DNA from: a virus
Length of the DNA stretch: 64,000 bases
Virus record (IMG/VR): IMGVR_UViG_3300014914_000003
Span: 1-64,000 of that record
Reading direction: 5' to 3' (one strand)
The notes beneath the pieces are model-generated. The model worked only from the letters and a program-made list of their open reading frames with translations. It had not been told where the DNA came from and did no database searches. The translations under genes were made by a program, and so were the position numbers. Below, in pieces: positions 48,834 to 56,902 of this stretch (position 1 is its first letter; every line of letters begins with the position of its first letter).

Positions 48834-49672
48834 GAGTGGCTTTGTGTTTGAGCGGTATGGCGTTGCACCCCGGCAAAAAAGTCGTGGGTGGTCAGATGTG
48901 GAACGGCAAGACAGGAAAGAGGACACCGGTCGAATGGCGTAAAGGTCTAGAGCACTACCAGAGACATATGTTCGCCCATAACGACGTAGATGTGTTCATG
49001 CATACGCCGAGCCTAGCCGCAGAACAAGAGCTAAGAGATGCCTACAAGCCAAAGGCTGCGATATTCGAACCTGACCCAAAGTTCAACATTGCTGGAGCCA
49101 AGGTTGATAAGGACTACCCAGATGGCATTACCTCAAAAACCCAGATAACAATCGCCAGATGGTACAGCATACAGAAGTGTATGCAACTCAAGAAACAGTA
49201 CGAAAAGGCACAAGGATTCAAATACGACATGGTGATGATTGGCCGCTTTGATGTTGCATGGATGGTAGATGTGCATTTTGACCAGTTCGACCCAAACCAT
49301 TTCTATGCGTCCAACTGGTGTGTTATGAAGCTTCCTAACGGCCAGGGTATCAGGCACGAAGATTGGTTCCTGCACGGATGGGACAAAAAGGACAACGCCA
49401 ATCTACAACATGTTCATCTGGGATACCCCCATACACCTCACTATCAAGCACTCGCTGACTACTGGTTTTTCGGAGGAACCGAATTGATGGACAGGTTCGG
49501 CGACCTATACGACAACATAGGCAATTTTCTCAGGGCCGGTGTGCCGTCTAATCATGAATTTGCACTCAAACAATTGAGAACTACAGGACTTCTGCCAAAA
49601 CTGAAGTTCGCTTTTCACATTCATGACGATTGTTTCTTAGCCCGTTTCGTGTACTGCGATTGGAGGAAATAA
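48827..49672 (+). CDS. Putative glycosyltransferase-like protein, 281 aa
   Basis: MLRVALCLSGMALHPG opening, RWYSIQKCMQLKKQYEKAQG and YDMVMIGRFDVAW (a YDxVxxxRxD pattern) are seen in poorly described glycan-synthesis proteins of phages and bacteria. No DxD pocket can be assigned with certainty (FDVAWMVDV is a candidate). It sits in a row of glycan genes between an HNH gene and an HNH remnant. ATG 48827 overlaps the HNH stop. Fold and activity are inferred from context. Confidence 0.55.
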   Translation: MLRVALCLSGMALHPGKKVVGGQMWNGKTGKRTPVEWRKGLEHYQRHMFAHNDVDVFMHTPSLAAEQELRDAYKPKAAIFEPDPKFNIAGAKVDKDYPDGITSKTQITIARWYSIQKCMQLKKQYEKAQGFKYDMVMIGRFDVAWMVDVHFDQFDPNHFYASNWCVMKLPNGQGIRHEDWFLHGWDKKDNANLQHVHLGYPHTPHYQALADYWFFGGTELMDRFGDLYDNIGNFLRAGVPSNHEFALKQLRTTGLLPKLKFAFHIHDDCFLARFVYCDWRK

Positions 49673-49673
49673 G

Positions 49674-49727
49674 ATGAGCCGCGTGTTCTTAGACGTAGGT
49701 GCCCACCATGGGCAGACAAAACAGTAG
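49674..49727 (+). pseudogene. FkbM-like methyltransferase, first 17 codons only
   Basis: ATG after TGGAGGAAATAAG, then MSRVFLDVGAHHGQT, the characteristic start of FkbM-family methyltransferases (FLDVGANxGQT), and a stop two codons later where HNH-derived sequence begins. The rest of the gene is gone. The intact RBS and start suggest a real gene was destroyed by an HNH element insertion followed by deletion. Confidence 0.6.
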
Positions 49728-49890
49728 AAATAAACGTAATAATCACCTAGTTGCATTTAACGAAAAGATTCAATGCATTGCTGCTTGGGCTGAGGAAACC
49801 GGAATCCCCTATCACACCATTTATCGAAGAATATATAAGTTGAACTGGTCTCCGGAAAGAGCCTTAACACTACCTACGAAAAAGGAATGA
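49714..49890 (+). pseudogene. CxC-type HNH remnant, C-terminal module only
   Basis: NSRNKRNNHLVAFNEKIQCI, AAWAEETGIPYHTIYRRI and SPERALTLPTKKE correspond to the last ~60 residues of the gene at 48,219 (NSRNKRDNRFLTLNGETKCV ... SAEKALTTPAK). The N-terminal and catalytic parts are absent. It is joined to the truncated FkbM-like start. It still forms an open frame from GTG 49699. Confidence 0.75.
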
Positions 49891-49893
49891 AAA

Positions 49894-50640
49894 ATGAAAG
49901 CTAAAATTTGGCAATTTTGGGACAATCCACCTGGACACACAGAGCCTCCTGCATACATACAGTTGTGCCAAGAAACTGTACGTAAGCACTGTAGTGCAGA
50001 TTTTGATATATGTTTAGTAACCACAGAAAATGTTAAACAATTTTTACCAGATATCTCTGATTCTTTTTTCGAAATATCACAAATTAACAACAAGTCTAAT
50101 TACCTAAGATACACGTTACTGAAAGAATCTGGGGGCATATGGCTGGATGCAGATTTAATTCTGTTCAAAAGTCTGAAGCCGCTGCTTGAACTACTTACAG
50201 AAGAAATAGATTTGGTAGCCACGGCCTCTCCCACTCTTAGATATGGAGAACCGGAGTGTGGGATTTTAGTATCCAAAAAGAATGGTGCAGTAATAACCAA
50301 AGCTGTTTCTATAATAGAATATGCGTTAAGTCTCAGGGAACCTGGACACGTTTTCAAATGGGGTTCTCTGGGACCAGAGACCATACGACAAGCAGTAAAG
50401 GGAAAGAGGTACTGCCACATGGAGCACCCACTTATCATGCCTATCCCGTCCTGGGAGGCATATCGCTTCGCCGGGAAGGATTCAATAGACAAGTATTGTA
50501 ACGACGCATCATTTGGAATAATGTTGTTCCATCAGATGTTTCGACAATGCAACAGTCCTTTCTTAACTATGGGCCGACAAGAGTTATTGGACAGCCCAAC
50601 ACTGTTAGGACAAATGTTCAGAAAGGCAGTAAGTAGTTAA
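49894..50640 (+). CDS. GT32-like glycosyltransferase
   Basis: 248 residues. AKIWQFWDNPPGHTEPP at the start and SNYLRYTLLKESGGIWLDADLI (DxD metal motif) are typical of family GT32 / capsular polysaccharide synthesis sugar transferases. The gene is AT-rich along its length, unlike the next one, and directly follows the HNH remnant, so it may have come in or been converted with that element. RBS AAAAAGGAATGAAA. Confidence 0.82.
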   Translation: MKAKIWQFWDNPPGHTEPPAYIQLCQETVRKHCSADFDICLVTTENVKQFLPDISDSFFEISQINNKSNYLRYTLLKESGGIWLDADLILFKSLKPLLELLTEEIDLVATASPTLRYGEPECGILVSKKNGAVITKAVSIIEYALSLREPGHVFKWGSLGPETIRQAVKGKRYCHMEHPLIMPIPSWEAYRFAGKDSIDKYCNDASFGIMLFHQMFRQCNSPFLTMGRQELLDSPTLLGQMFRKAVSS

Positions 50641-51473
50641 TGGCTACTCCTAGCGAAAACAAGATGTGTTTCATGACAGTGGCCAATCGACCGTATCAAA
50701 AATACGTCCCATGGTTCTTGTATTTCCTGAACAGGGCTTACCCAGAGGCGCACAAGCTGGTCTTACTTGACGGAGCTATGGCTGACAACGTTCGTCAGAT
50801 GCTCACTTTGCTGTCTGGCAATTTCGAGGTACGCGAGCGAGCGTTCCCGGAATATACCCACACGGACGCAAATACCATCAAGTGTCTGAGATGGCTCGTC
50901 TACGAACCGGCGTTCGAGCAATACGACTGTATGTCAATCGGTGATGTTGATATGGCGACCTATGTAGAGACCCCACCGTATATGGATCAACATCTCGCAC
51001 ATTGTGACCAGTTGGGAATCCCGTACAGTAATTTCGTCAGACCGCCCAATGCCGGGCCAAGGCGCATGAGTGGAATACACGTCATCAAACCAAGAGAGTG
51101 GTTCGCTACAATGAGGCCGATAATAGACAAGTACCGTCCAATGCTCAAGGCTGGCAAGATCAGTCTCCCAGAACAGGGATTCAACGAACAGCTTTTGCTA
51201 CGAATGATCATCGAGTCTGATCTTGGCGAGCCGCCAGCCAACTTGTTCGACACCTACTGGCCCTCTCTGGCAACATCAAACCATCATGGGACACATATCC
51301 GTCTGGCAGAATGTGGCGGGATCAGAGGGCTTCAGGGTGCCAAGGGATATCGGACCCATAAGCCAGAGGTTCTGGCTGCTGTCAAGACACCGCTGTTCAG
51401 CCAATTATCGGCCATGTCGCCTCAAATCGGCGGTATGCTGCAAGCGATAGCCAGGGCGTACAAAAATTTCTGA
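50640..51473 (+). CDS. Putative GT-A glycosyltransferase, 277 aa
   Basis: MCFMTVANRPYQKYVPWFLYF opening, a LVLLDGAM strand and SIGDVDMATYVE (candidate DxD), SGIHVIKPREWF and EQGFNEQLLL match the layout of GT-A fold transferases. TAATG overlap with the GT32 gene. GC-rich compared with it. Promoter copy 5 follows 6 bases after its stop and reads into DnaE-C, so this gene closes the sugar module. Confidence 0.65.
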   Translation: MATPSENKMCFMTVANRPYQKYVPWFLYFLNRAYPEAHKLVLLDGAMADNVRQMLTLLSGNFEVRERAFPEYTHTDANTIKCLRWLVYEPAFEQYDCMSIGDVDMATYVETPPYMDQHLAHCDQLGIPYSNFVRPPNAGPRRMSGIHVIKPREWFATMRPIIDKYRPMLKAGKISLPEQGFNEQLLLRMIIESDLGEPPANLFDTYWPSLATSNHHGTHIRLAECGGIRGLQGAKGYRTHKPEVLAAVKTPLFSQLSAMSPQIGGMLQAIARAYKNF

Positions 51474-51478
51474 TTTTG

Positions 51479-51508
51479 TGGAACAACAAGCCGACTTAGA
51501 GGTATAAT
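51479..51508 (+). promoter_or_regulatory. Recurrent phage promoter motif, copy 5
   Basis: TGGAAC at 51479-51484, 18-base spacer, TATAAT at 51503-51508, then GGAGT and ATG 51514. The start codon is five bases after the -10 hexamer, so the DnaE-C message would be leaderless. It gives the second polymerase half its own promoter, distinct from the operon carrying DnaE-N. Confidence 0.65.
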
Positions 51509-51513
51509 GGAGT

Positions 51514-54500
51514 ATGATTGAGTTCACCAATTGCAAATGCAATGTAGAGAAGGGTAAATTTAGTATCAACGATATCCCTCTCGATTGTCCTGCCGCATGG
51601 CGACTCGTTTCGGGTGGTCACACGGTTGGGGTGTTCCAACTTGAGAAGAGCCTTGGTCAAGATTGGGCCAAAAAAGTACGACCTAGCAATATTGAAGAAT
51701 TGGCTGCTTTGGTAAGTTTACTACGACCCGGACCCCTTGAGGCAGGATTAAGTCAAGATTATGTAGATATTAAATTTGGAAAGAAAAAAATCTCCTATCT
51801 ACATCCATCTTTGAAGCCCATATTAGAATCAACATATGGCCAAATGATATACCAAGAACAAGCTTTGCGTATCGCCACCGATATAGCTGGATTTAGTCCA
51901 GAAAATGCAGATGAATTAAGAAAATGTGTCACTAAAGACACTTTGTTCTTGTCTAAACAAAGGGGTTGGGTTTCCATCGATACGTTAATAAAAACTGGAT
52001 ATGACAAAGATTTATTTTTAACTATGAATTCTCAAGGAATCAAACAATGGAAAAAAATCTCTTCGATATGGTCAAACGGAATTAAGACCACCAGAACCGT
52101 CGAATCCAGAACTGGTTTAAGCATTAACACAACTAAGCATCATCAATTTTTGACATCCAGTGGCTGGAAAGCTAGAAGACGACTAAATAATAATAGTTAT
52201 CTGATTACGACAAAATGTGTTAATTATGACGGCATAGATGTTATTTCACCAGAGATGGCAATCATTGTTGCTGGAATCGTAGCAGAAGGATATTTCACTA
52301 AAAACACGAGCAGAACTTTTACCATGTTTGATAAAGGAATGATGGATCGTTTCTGTCAGTGCTTTGAAAAGGAATTTAAGGAATTGCCCAGTATGTCCAG
52401 TGCCAAGGGTATTGCTAACAGGGTTGCCAGAATAAGAGACAAACATGCACATAAATTACATAAATACGTAGGATATGCTTTGTCTGCAAATAAAAAATTA
52501 CCTGAAATAATGATGGGCATGACCGTAGAAAGTACCAGAAAATTTCTTTCATATTTATTGGTATGTGACGGTGGTGTCAGTAAAAATTCAAAACAATTTA
52601 CATATACATCAAAATCTAAAAAATTAGCCCAACAGATACAACTTCTACTTTTGAGATTCGGTATTAGATCAACAATCAATCCAAAAAATGTAAAAAATTA
52701 TGGAATTTATTATGTGTTATCTGTTTGCGATTTTGGTTGTCAACAAAAATTGCAACAAGAACTTACATGTGAATGGCCAGATAATAAAAAAGAAGCACTA
52801 CAAAGTATCTTAAACAACAAGAGACAAGAACAATTTACAATAGATATTATACCAAATGAACTGGTAATCAAAATGCTTGATCAATATCCATTTGTTGCAA
52901 ACAACGAAAGTGGAACAGCTTGGACTTCTAATATTTCTAGAAATAGGTTTTTGAAAATGTCAAATCAAACCAATGATCAATATTGGATAAATATTGCACA
53001 AAATGAACAATTTTATGATCAAGTCAAATCTATTGATCAAAAGTCTGTTGTTGAGGTTTTCGATTTTTCTATGGAAGATACTAACATACCGTACATAGTA
53101 GCAAATGGGATAGTAATACACAATAGTATCGGGAAAAAGAAGCCCGAACTCATGGCAAAGCTCAAGGACAAGTTCGTCAAGGGTGCCCAGTCGCACGGGA
53201 AAATCGCTCGCAGCGTAGCAGAGGAAATCTTTGGATGGATCGAGAAGTGCCAGCGTTATAGCTTTAATAAATGTGTGTCTGGGAAAACAATAATCCGTCG
53301 TGGAGCAAAAGGCAAACATCTCAAAACAGATGGCTATACTGTAGAGCATATGTATAGAATTAAAAATAGTATCCAATATGCCAAAAAACATGGACATGAA
53401 TCTCTAAGACGCAAATGGAATCGTCTTGGCCATTACGGTACTGGATTATCATTATGTGATGATGGTAGAATCCGTCAGAATATTATTAGAGATATACAAT
53501 CAGCAGGAATGCGCAATGTATACAAAATTACCCTAGAGAATAATGGCACGATTTCTGTTACTGCTAACCACAAGTTTCCTACTGTAGATGGTAAAAAAAC
53601 AGTGGGTCAACTATTAGTTGGAGATGAATTATATGTTTGTGGACCATATGAAGAGTCTGATTTTAATACGATAAATAGATTCAGTCAACAAAATGAATTT
53701 ACTCATAAATCATATGGTCAAAGATGTGGTTTTCCAGTAGGTAGAGACAATCCTGCTTATACGAATGGATCATATACAGATTTTCAATTATACAAAAATA
53801 GTAAACCAAATACCTGCGAACAATGTGGCAAAGAAAATTGTAGAATTGAAATAGCACATTTGAATGGAGATAGGACGAATAGCAAACCATCAAATTTGAA
53901 AAAGCTTTGCGTGTCTTGCCATAAGAAACACGATTATGTTTTAGGAAGAACTAAGCGGGGCGAAAAGGGATATCCCGCCAAGAGGGTAAAAATTATATCT
54001 ATAGAGCCAGAAGGAATAGAACATGTTTGGGATGTTACTATGGATGGACCAAATCATAATTTTACTATTGATAATGGAATCATCACTTGTAACTCACACG
54101 CTGTCAGCTACGGTATGATCGCCTATCAGACCGCATGGCTGAAGTGTCACTTCCCACATGAATTTTTCACCAGCTACCTGACGTATTCCCAATACAAGGG
54201 TGATCCCAAGGAAGAGATTTATAAACTGGTACAGGATGCCCGGCTGTTCGGTGTGGATATTCTGCCACCTGATATTCGTCGCGGCAACGTCCATTTCCAG
54301 ATGACCGAAGAACCACAAAAGGGCGTAGCATTCGGCCTGGCGCACGTCAGGGGTGTCGGAGCCTCAGCTATCGAGAAGATCGTCTCAGCGGCCTCTACAA
54401 CGCCAGGGGCGGGCTCTCTGGAGACTTGGGCCAGCTTCCTCGCAGCGGTTCCAGACTTCCATAGGAACGTAGGGATTGCTCTGATCAAATCTGGTGCTTG

Positions 54501-55383
54501 TGACTGCTACGGGATGGAGCGTAGCGAAATGGTGCGCGAGCTTGAGGTGGTTCTTGGGACTACCTCACATGACTCAACCGGCAAAAGGGTCGAGGTTAAG
54601 GGATTGACCAGTAAAGAGAGGGTATACTTTTTCGAACAGCTACAACAGGGTGCAATGACCACCCAAGAAATTCTATCCCAGATGTCCCAACCCCCAGGTG
54701 AAAAGACGAAGACCATGGGTCAAATGGTCAAGAAAGAGTTGGTCGCAGCGGCGGTGGGATATCTCGATCAGGCCGATTCGGCTTTCGACGGCATCGTGGA
54801 CGGTGACAGTAAATTCGTGTATACGTCTCCATCAGAGAAAGAGGCGTGGCTCGGAAACCTTGGGAATCGCACCAAGAAACAACTCGAAGCACTGATGGTC
54901 CAAAACGGTTACCAGGATGTGGCTGTCAAACCACCATGCTCCAATGACGCAAGACGCAATATAGTCTCAGCCAAAGCCGCGATGCTAGAACAACCCCTAA
55001 GTGATACCAATACGGCTAGCGCTGCTGCCGAAAAGTACTTCCTGGGTATTGCCTTATCGTGTTCCCCTGCTGATGATGCCAACGACACCCTGGCGACCCA
55101 TACGTGTTTGGAAATCGCTAAGGCACCGAACAACGAAGCGATTGCCGTCTGCGCTATCGTCGATGGCGTCAAGCACACAAAAACCAAGCGTGGTAGTAAC
55201 CCTGGTCAACCGATGTGCTTTCTGACGATCTCAGATTCTACGTACTCCATCGATCACGCAGTGGTTTTCCCAGATGTATTTGAACGCCTGAAGGCGTTTT
55301 GTAAGGATGACTTGATCTGTCTTGTGTATGGGCAGAAGAAAAACGGAAGTTTTATCATTCGTGACATCCAGAAGTTGATGTGA
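51514..55383 (+). CDS. dnaE: DNA polymerase III alpha, C-terminal half (DnaE-C) with two inteins
   Basis: The 1289-residue precursor splices to ~615 residues. It begins where DnaE-N ends: INDIPLDCPAAWRLVSGGHT, VGVFQLE, LRPGPLEAGL, ATDIAGFSPENADELRK|SIGKKKPELMAK, RYSFNK|SHAVSYGMIAYQTAWLK, then LLPPDI-type linker (VDILPPDIRRGNVHF), helix-hairpin region (HVRGVGASAIEKIV) and a C-terminal OB fold (VCAIVDGVKHTKT ... GSFIIRDIQKLM). No split-intein half is at its N-terminus. It must associate with DnaE-N non-covalently. Intein a is residues 138-537, intein b residues 587-860. Confidence 0.92.
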   Translation: MIEFTNCKCNVEKGKFSINDIPLDCPAAWRLVSGGHTVGVFQLEKSLGQDWAKKVRPSNIEELAALVSLLRPGPLEAGLSQDYVDIKFGKKKISYLHPSLKPILESTYGQMIYQEQALRIATDIAGFSPENADELRKCVTKDTLFLSKQRGWVSIDTLIKTGYDKDLFLTMNSQGIKQWKKISSIWSNGIKTTRTVESRTGLSINTTKHHQFLTSSGWKARRRLNNNSYLITTKCVNYDGIDVISPEMAIIVAGIVAEGYFTKNTSRTFTMFDKGMMDRFCQCFEKEFKELPSMSSAKGIANRVARIRDKHAHKLHKYVGYALSANKKLPEIMMGMTVESTRKFLSYLLVCDGGVSKNSKQFTYTSKSKKLAQQIQLLLLRFGIRSTINPKNVKNYGIYYVLSVCDFGCQQKLQQELTCEWPDNKKEALQSILNNKRQEQFTIDIIPNELVIKMLDQYPFVANNESGTAWTSNISRNRFLKMSNQTNDQYWINIAQNEQFYDQVKSIDQKSVVEVFDFSMEDTNIPYIVANGIVIHNSIGKKKPELMAKLKDKFVKGAQSHGKIARSVAEEIFGWIEKCQRYSFNKCVSGKTIIRRGAKGKHLKTDGYTVEHMYRIKNSIQYAKKHGHESLRRKWNRLGHYGTGLSLCDDGRIRQNIIRDIQSAGMRNVYKITLENNGTISVTANHKFPTVDGKKTVGQLLVGDELYVCGPYEESDFNTINRFSQQNEFTHKSYGQRCGFPVGRDNPAYTNGSYTDFQLYKNSKPNTCEQCGKENCRIEIAHLNGDRTNSKPSNLKKLCVSCHKKHDYVLGRTKRGEKGYPAKRVKIISIEPEGIEHVWDVTMDGPNHNFTIDNGIITCNSHAVSYGMIAYQTAWLKCHFPHEFFTSYLTYSQYKGDPKEEIYKLVQDARLFGVDILPPDIRRGNVHFQMTEEPQKGVAFGLAHVRGVGASAIEKIVSAASTTPGAGSLETWASFLAAVPDFHRNVGIALIKSGACDCYGMERSEMVRELEVVLGTTSHDSTGKRVEVKGLTSKERVYFFEQLQQGAMTTQEILSQMSQPPGEKTKTMGQMVKKELVAAAVGYLDQADSAFDGIVDGDSKFVYTSPSEKEAWLGNLGNRTKKQLEALMVQNGYQDVAVKPPCSNDARRNIVSAKAAMLEQPLSDTNTASAAAEKYFLGIALSCSPADDANDTLATHTCLEIAKAPNNEAIAVCAIVDGVKHTKTKRGSNPGQPMCFLTISDSTYSIDHAVVFPDVFERLKAFCKDDLICLVYGQKKNGSFIIRDIQKLM
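51925..53124 (+). mobile_element. DnaE-C intein a (400 aa, LAGLIDADG)
   Basis: Starts CVTKDTLFLSKQRGW, block B NTTKHHQFLTS, endonuclease motifs VAGIVAEGYF and SYLLVCDGGV, ends NGIVIHN before Ser. Inserted in LRK|SIGKKK. Very AT-rich, and the ~230 bases of extein just upstream are AT-rich too while the downstream extein is not, suggesting recent arrival with one-sided co-conversion. Confidence 0.9.
53272..54093 (+). mobile_element. DnaE-C intein b (274 aa, HNH-type)
   Basis: Starts CVSGKTIIRRGAKGK, block B VTANHKFPTVDG, ends IDNGIITCN before Ser; penultimate Cys rather than His. The insert domain is an HNH nuclease: CEQCGKENCRIEIAHLNG, then LCVSCHKKHDYV, not LAGLIDADG. Inserted in SFNK|SHAVS, three residues from the cyanobacterial DnaE split-intein site (Y|CFNKSH). 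Confidence 0.88.
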
Positions 55384-55386
55384 TCA

Positions 55387-55797
55387 ATGAATGACTTATC
55401 TGATAGAACATTCGGCAGACTGACCGTTCTAGAACGGTGCGGGTCAAACAATGATCAACGGGCACTCTGACTGTGCGGTTGTACTTGCGGGAACCAAGTA
55501 GTGGTAAGCGGAAAACTACTTCTGAATGGAGACACCAAAAGCTGTGGATGCTTGCAGATAGAGGGTGTAACAAAACAGGGATACTGCAAATCTAACTGCA
55601 AATGGTCAACCACAAAACAGCAATCGAGAAATCGGCGAGATAATTTGACTATTACACATCATGCCAAGGCGCAGTGTTTAGCAGATTGGGCCGAAGAAGT
55701 CGGGATAAATAGGGAAACCCTTAAATATCGCCTTGACCGAGGTTGGTCGACTCAAAGGGCGTTCGGACAGCCTGTAAGAAAATTGAAGAAATCGTGA
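55387..55797 (+). pseudogene. CxC-type HNH remnant with in-frame TGA and core deletion
   Basis: ATG 55387, DLSDRTFGRLTVLERCG, then TGA at 55468-55470 in the place of the expected Trp of WLCxCxCGN; reading continues in the same frame with LCGCTCGNQ, TKSCGCLQIEGVTKQ, then jumps to GYCKSNCKWSTTKQQSRNRR and ends with the AQCLADWAEEVG and STQRAFGQ module. The KHGH-to-IDRIDN core is deleted in frame. Both lesions make it non-functional as a nuclease. Confidence 0.8.
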
Positions 55798-55803
55798 TTT
55801 TGG

Positions 55804-55833
55804 TGGAACAAACACTCGACTTGGACGTATAAT
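55804..55833 (+). promoter_or_regulatory. Recurrent phage promoter motif, copy 6
   Basis: TGGAAC at 55804-55809, 18-base spacer, TATAAT at 55828-55833 followed by AAGGT. Predicted start near 55840 gives SSB a ~35-base leader with a normal RBS (AAAGGTGAACAAA). Confidence 0.65.
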
Positions 55834-55874
55834 AAGGTGAGTGGATTGGTCTCTTAACCCTAAAGGTGAACAAA

Positions 55875-56300
55875 ATGGCAGAGCTAGGTGTATTTGGCGT
55901 CGGTGTCGCTACGGCAGACCCCGAGCTACGGAATGTCGGAGAGAAGCAGACGGCTGTATGTACCGTCAGCTTGGCCTTCAATCGCAGCTACCAGAACAAG
56001 GAACGCAAGTGGGAGACCGAACCTTGTTTTCTGAGGGCTCAGGTTTGGGGTGCCCGCGCAGAGCGGATGGCGGAATTGGTCAAGAAGGGCCAGCCGATCT
56101 ACGTGTGTGGGTACCTGAAGCAGGATTCGTGGGAGAAAGATGGCCAGAAGCGGGTTTCGTACTCGATCACTCTCCGCGATTTCCAGTTGTGCCAGAAGAA
56201 CGGGAAGAAGAAGTCTGCTGACGAGCCGCAGCCAGCAAATGCGACGACAGCCCCGGCTTCTGCACCCGCCGACAATGGCGACGACGACATCCCGTTCTAG
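55875..56300 (+). CDS. ssb: Single-stranded DNA-binding protein
   Basis: 141 residues. An OB fold (VFGVGVATADPELRNV, VCTVSLAFNRSYQ, EPCFLRAQVWGARAERMAEL, KKGQPIYVCGYLKQDSW) and a Pro/Ala-rich linker leading to an acidic tip DNGDDDIPF, the classic C-terminal peptide by which bacterial SSB recruits partners. ATG 55875 was preferred to GTG 55866. Coats ssDNA at the phage fork. It has its own promoter (copy 6). Confidence 0.9.
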   Translation: MAELGVFGVGVATADPELRNVGEKQTAVCTVSLAFNRSYQNKERKWETEPCFLRAQVWGARAERMAELVKKGQPIYVCGYLKQDSWEKDGQKRVSYSITLRDFQLCQKNGKKKSADEPQPANATTAPASAPADNGDDDIPF

Positions 56301-56314
56301 GAAGTGTTCCATTG

Positions 56315-56902
56315 ATGAGTCGAAAGCAGTCGCTCAATAGGTTCATCTCTTGCTTAGCACGGAAGATTGCGACTGTTTATCCCAGCAATTGTGCTGACGA
56401 GGAAGACTATATCCAGGTCGGACACATGACACTAGCCGAGATCAGCAGGGATGAACATAACCATCGCAATTTCCGAGCCTATGCAATTGTGGCGGTGGCC
56501 AACACAATGAGGAACGCCGCCCTAGATGCGATGTGCGCCACATCGGCTCCCCGGAGAGTGAAAAAGCGTGCGCATAAGGTCGAGATGCTTTTGGCCGGTG
56601 GCTACACAGAACAGGAGATATGCAGGGAATTGAAAATCACCAGAAAGACACTTGCAAGTTTGCGATCCCTAATCAGTGCAGAATCCTGGCACATGCTGTT
56701 TCAAGAGCCCACCAAAGACTCAGAACCATTCTCTGTCTGTGAAGACCTGTTGTCGTCTAGCGGCCTGACGGAGGAAGACAGGGCGTTCATCCGAGCCCAG
56801 TTGAATGGTACTGTCGAGGAACTTGGATTGAGCAGGAAACAGAGATACTCAAAGGCCAAGAGCCTTCGCCCCAAATTGGCACGGAGTGGTTATGGAATCT
56901 GA
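56315..56902 (+). CDS. Sigma-factor-like / HTH protein
   Basis: 195 residues. CADEEDYIQVGHMTLAEI and FRAYAIVAVANTMRNAALDAM resemble sigma region 2; an HTH follows (YTEQEICRELKITRKTLASL), and a second C-terminal HTH-like stretch (TVEELGLSRKQRYSKAKSL). Resembles small phage sigma factors or terminase-small-subunit-like DNA-binding proteins; region 2 features favour the former. Second such protein after the one at 18,409. It follows ssb by 14 bases and overlaps the glycosyltransferase. Confidence 0.6.
   Translation: MSRKQSLNRFISCLARKIATVYPSNCADEEDYIQVGHMTLAEISRDEHNHRNFRAYAIVAVANTMRNAALDAMCATSAPRRVKKRAHKVEMLLAGGYTEQEICRELKITRKTLASLRSLISAESWHMLFQEPTKDSEPFSVCEDLLSSSGLTEEDRAFIRAQLNGTVEELGLSRKQRYSKAKSLRPKLARSGYGI

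Noticed and set aside
40925-55383. Split-intein explanation for divided DnaE
   Set aside because: The C-terminus of DnaE-N (VLEEGLVNVPD) and N-terminus of DnaE-C (MIEFTNCKCN) have no intein-N or intein-C motifs. All three DnaE inteins are contiguous and internal.
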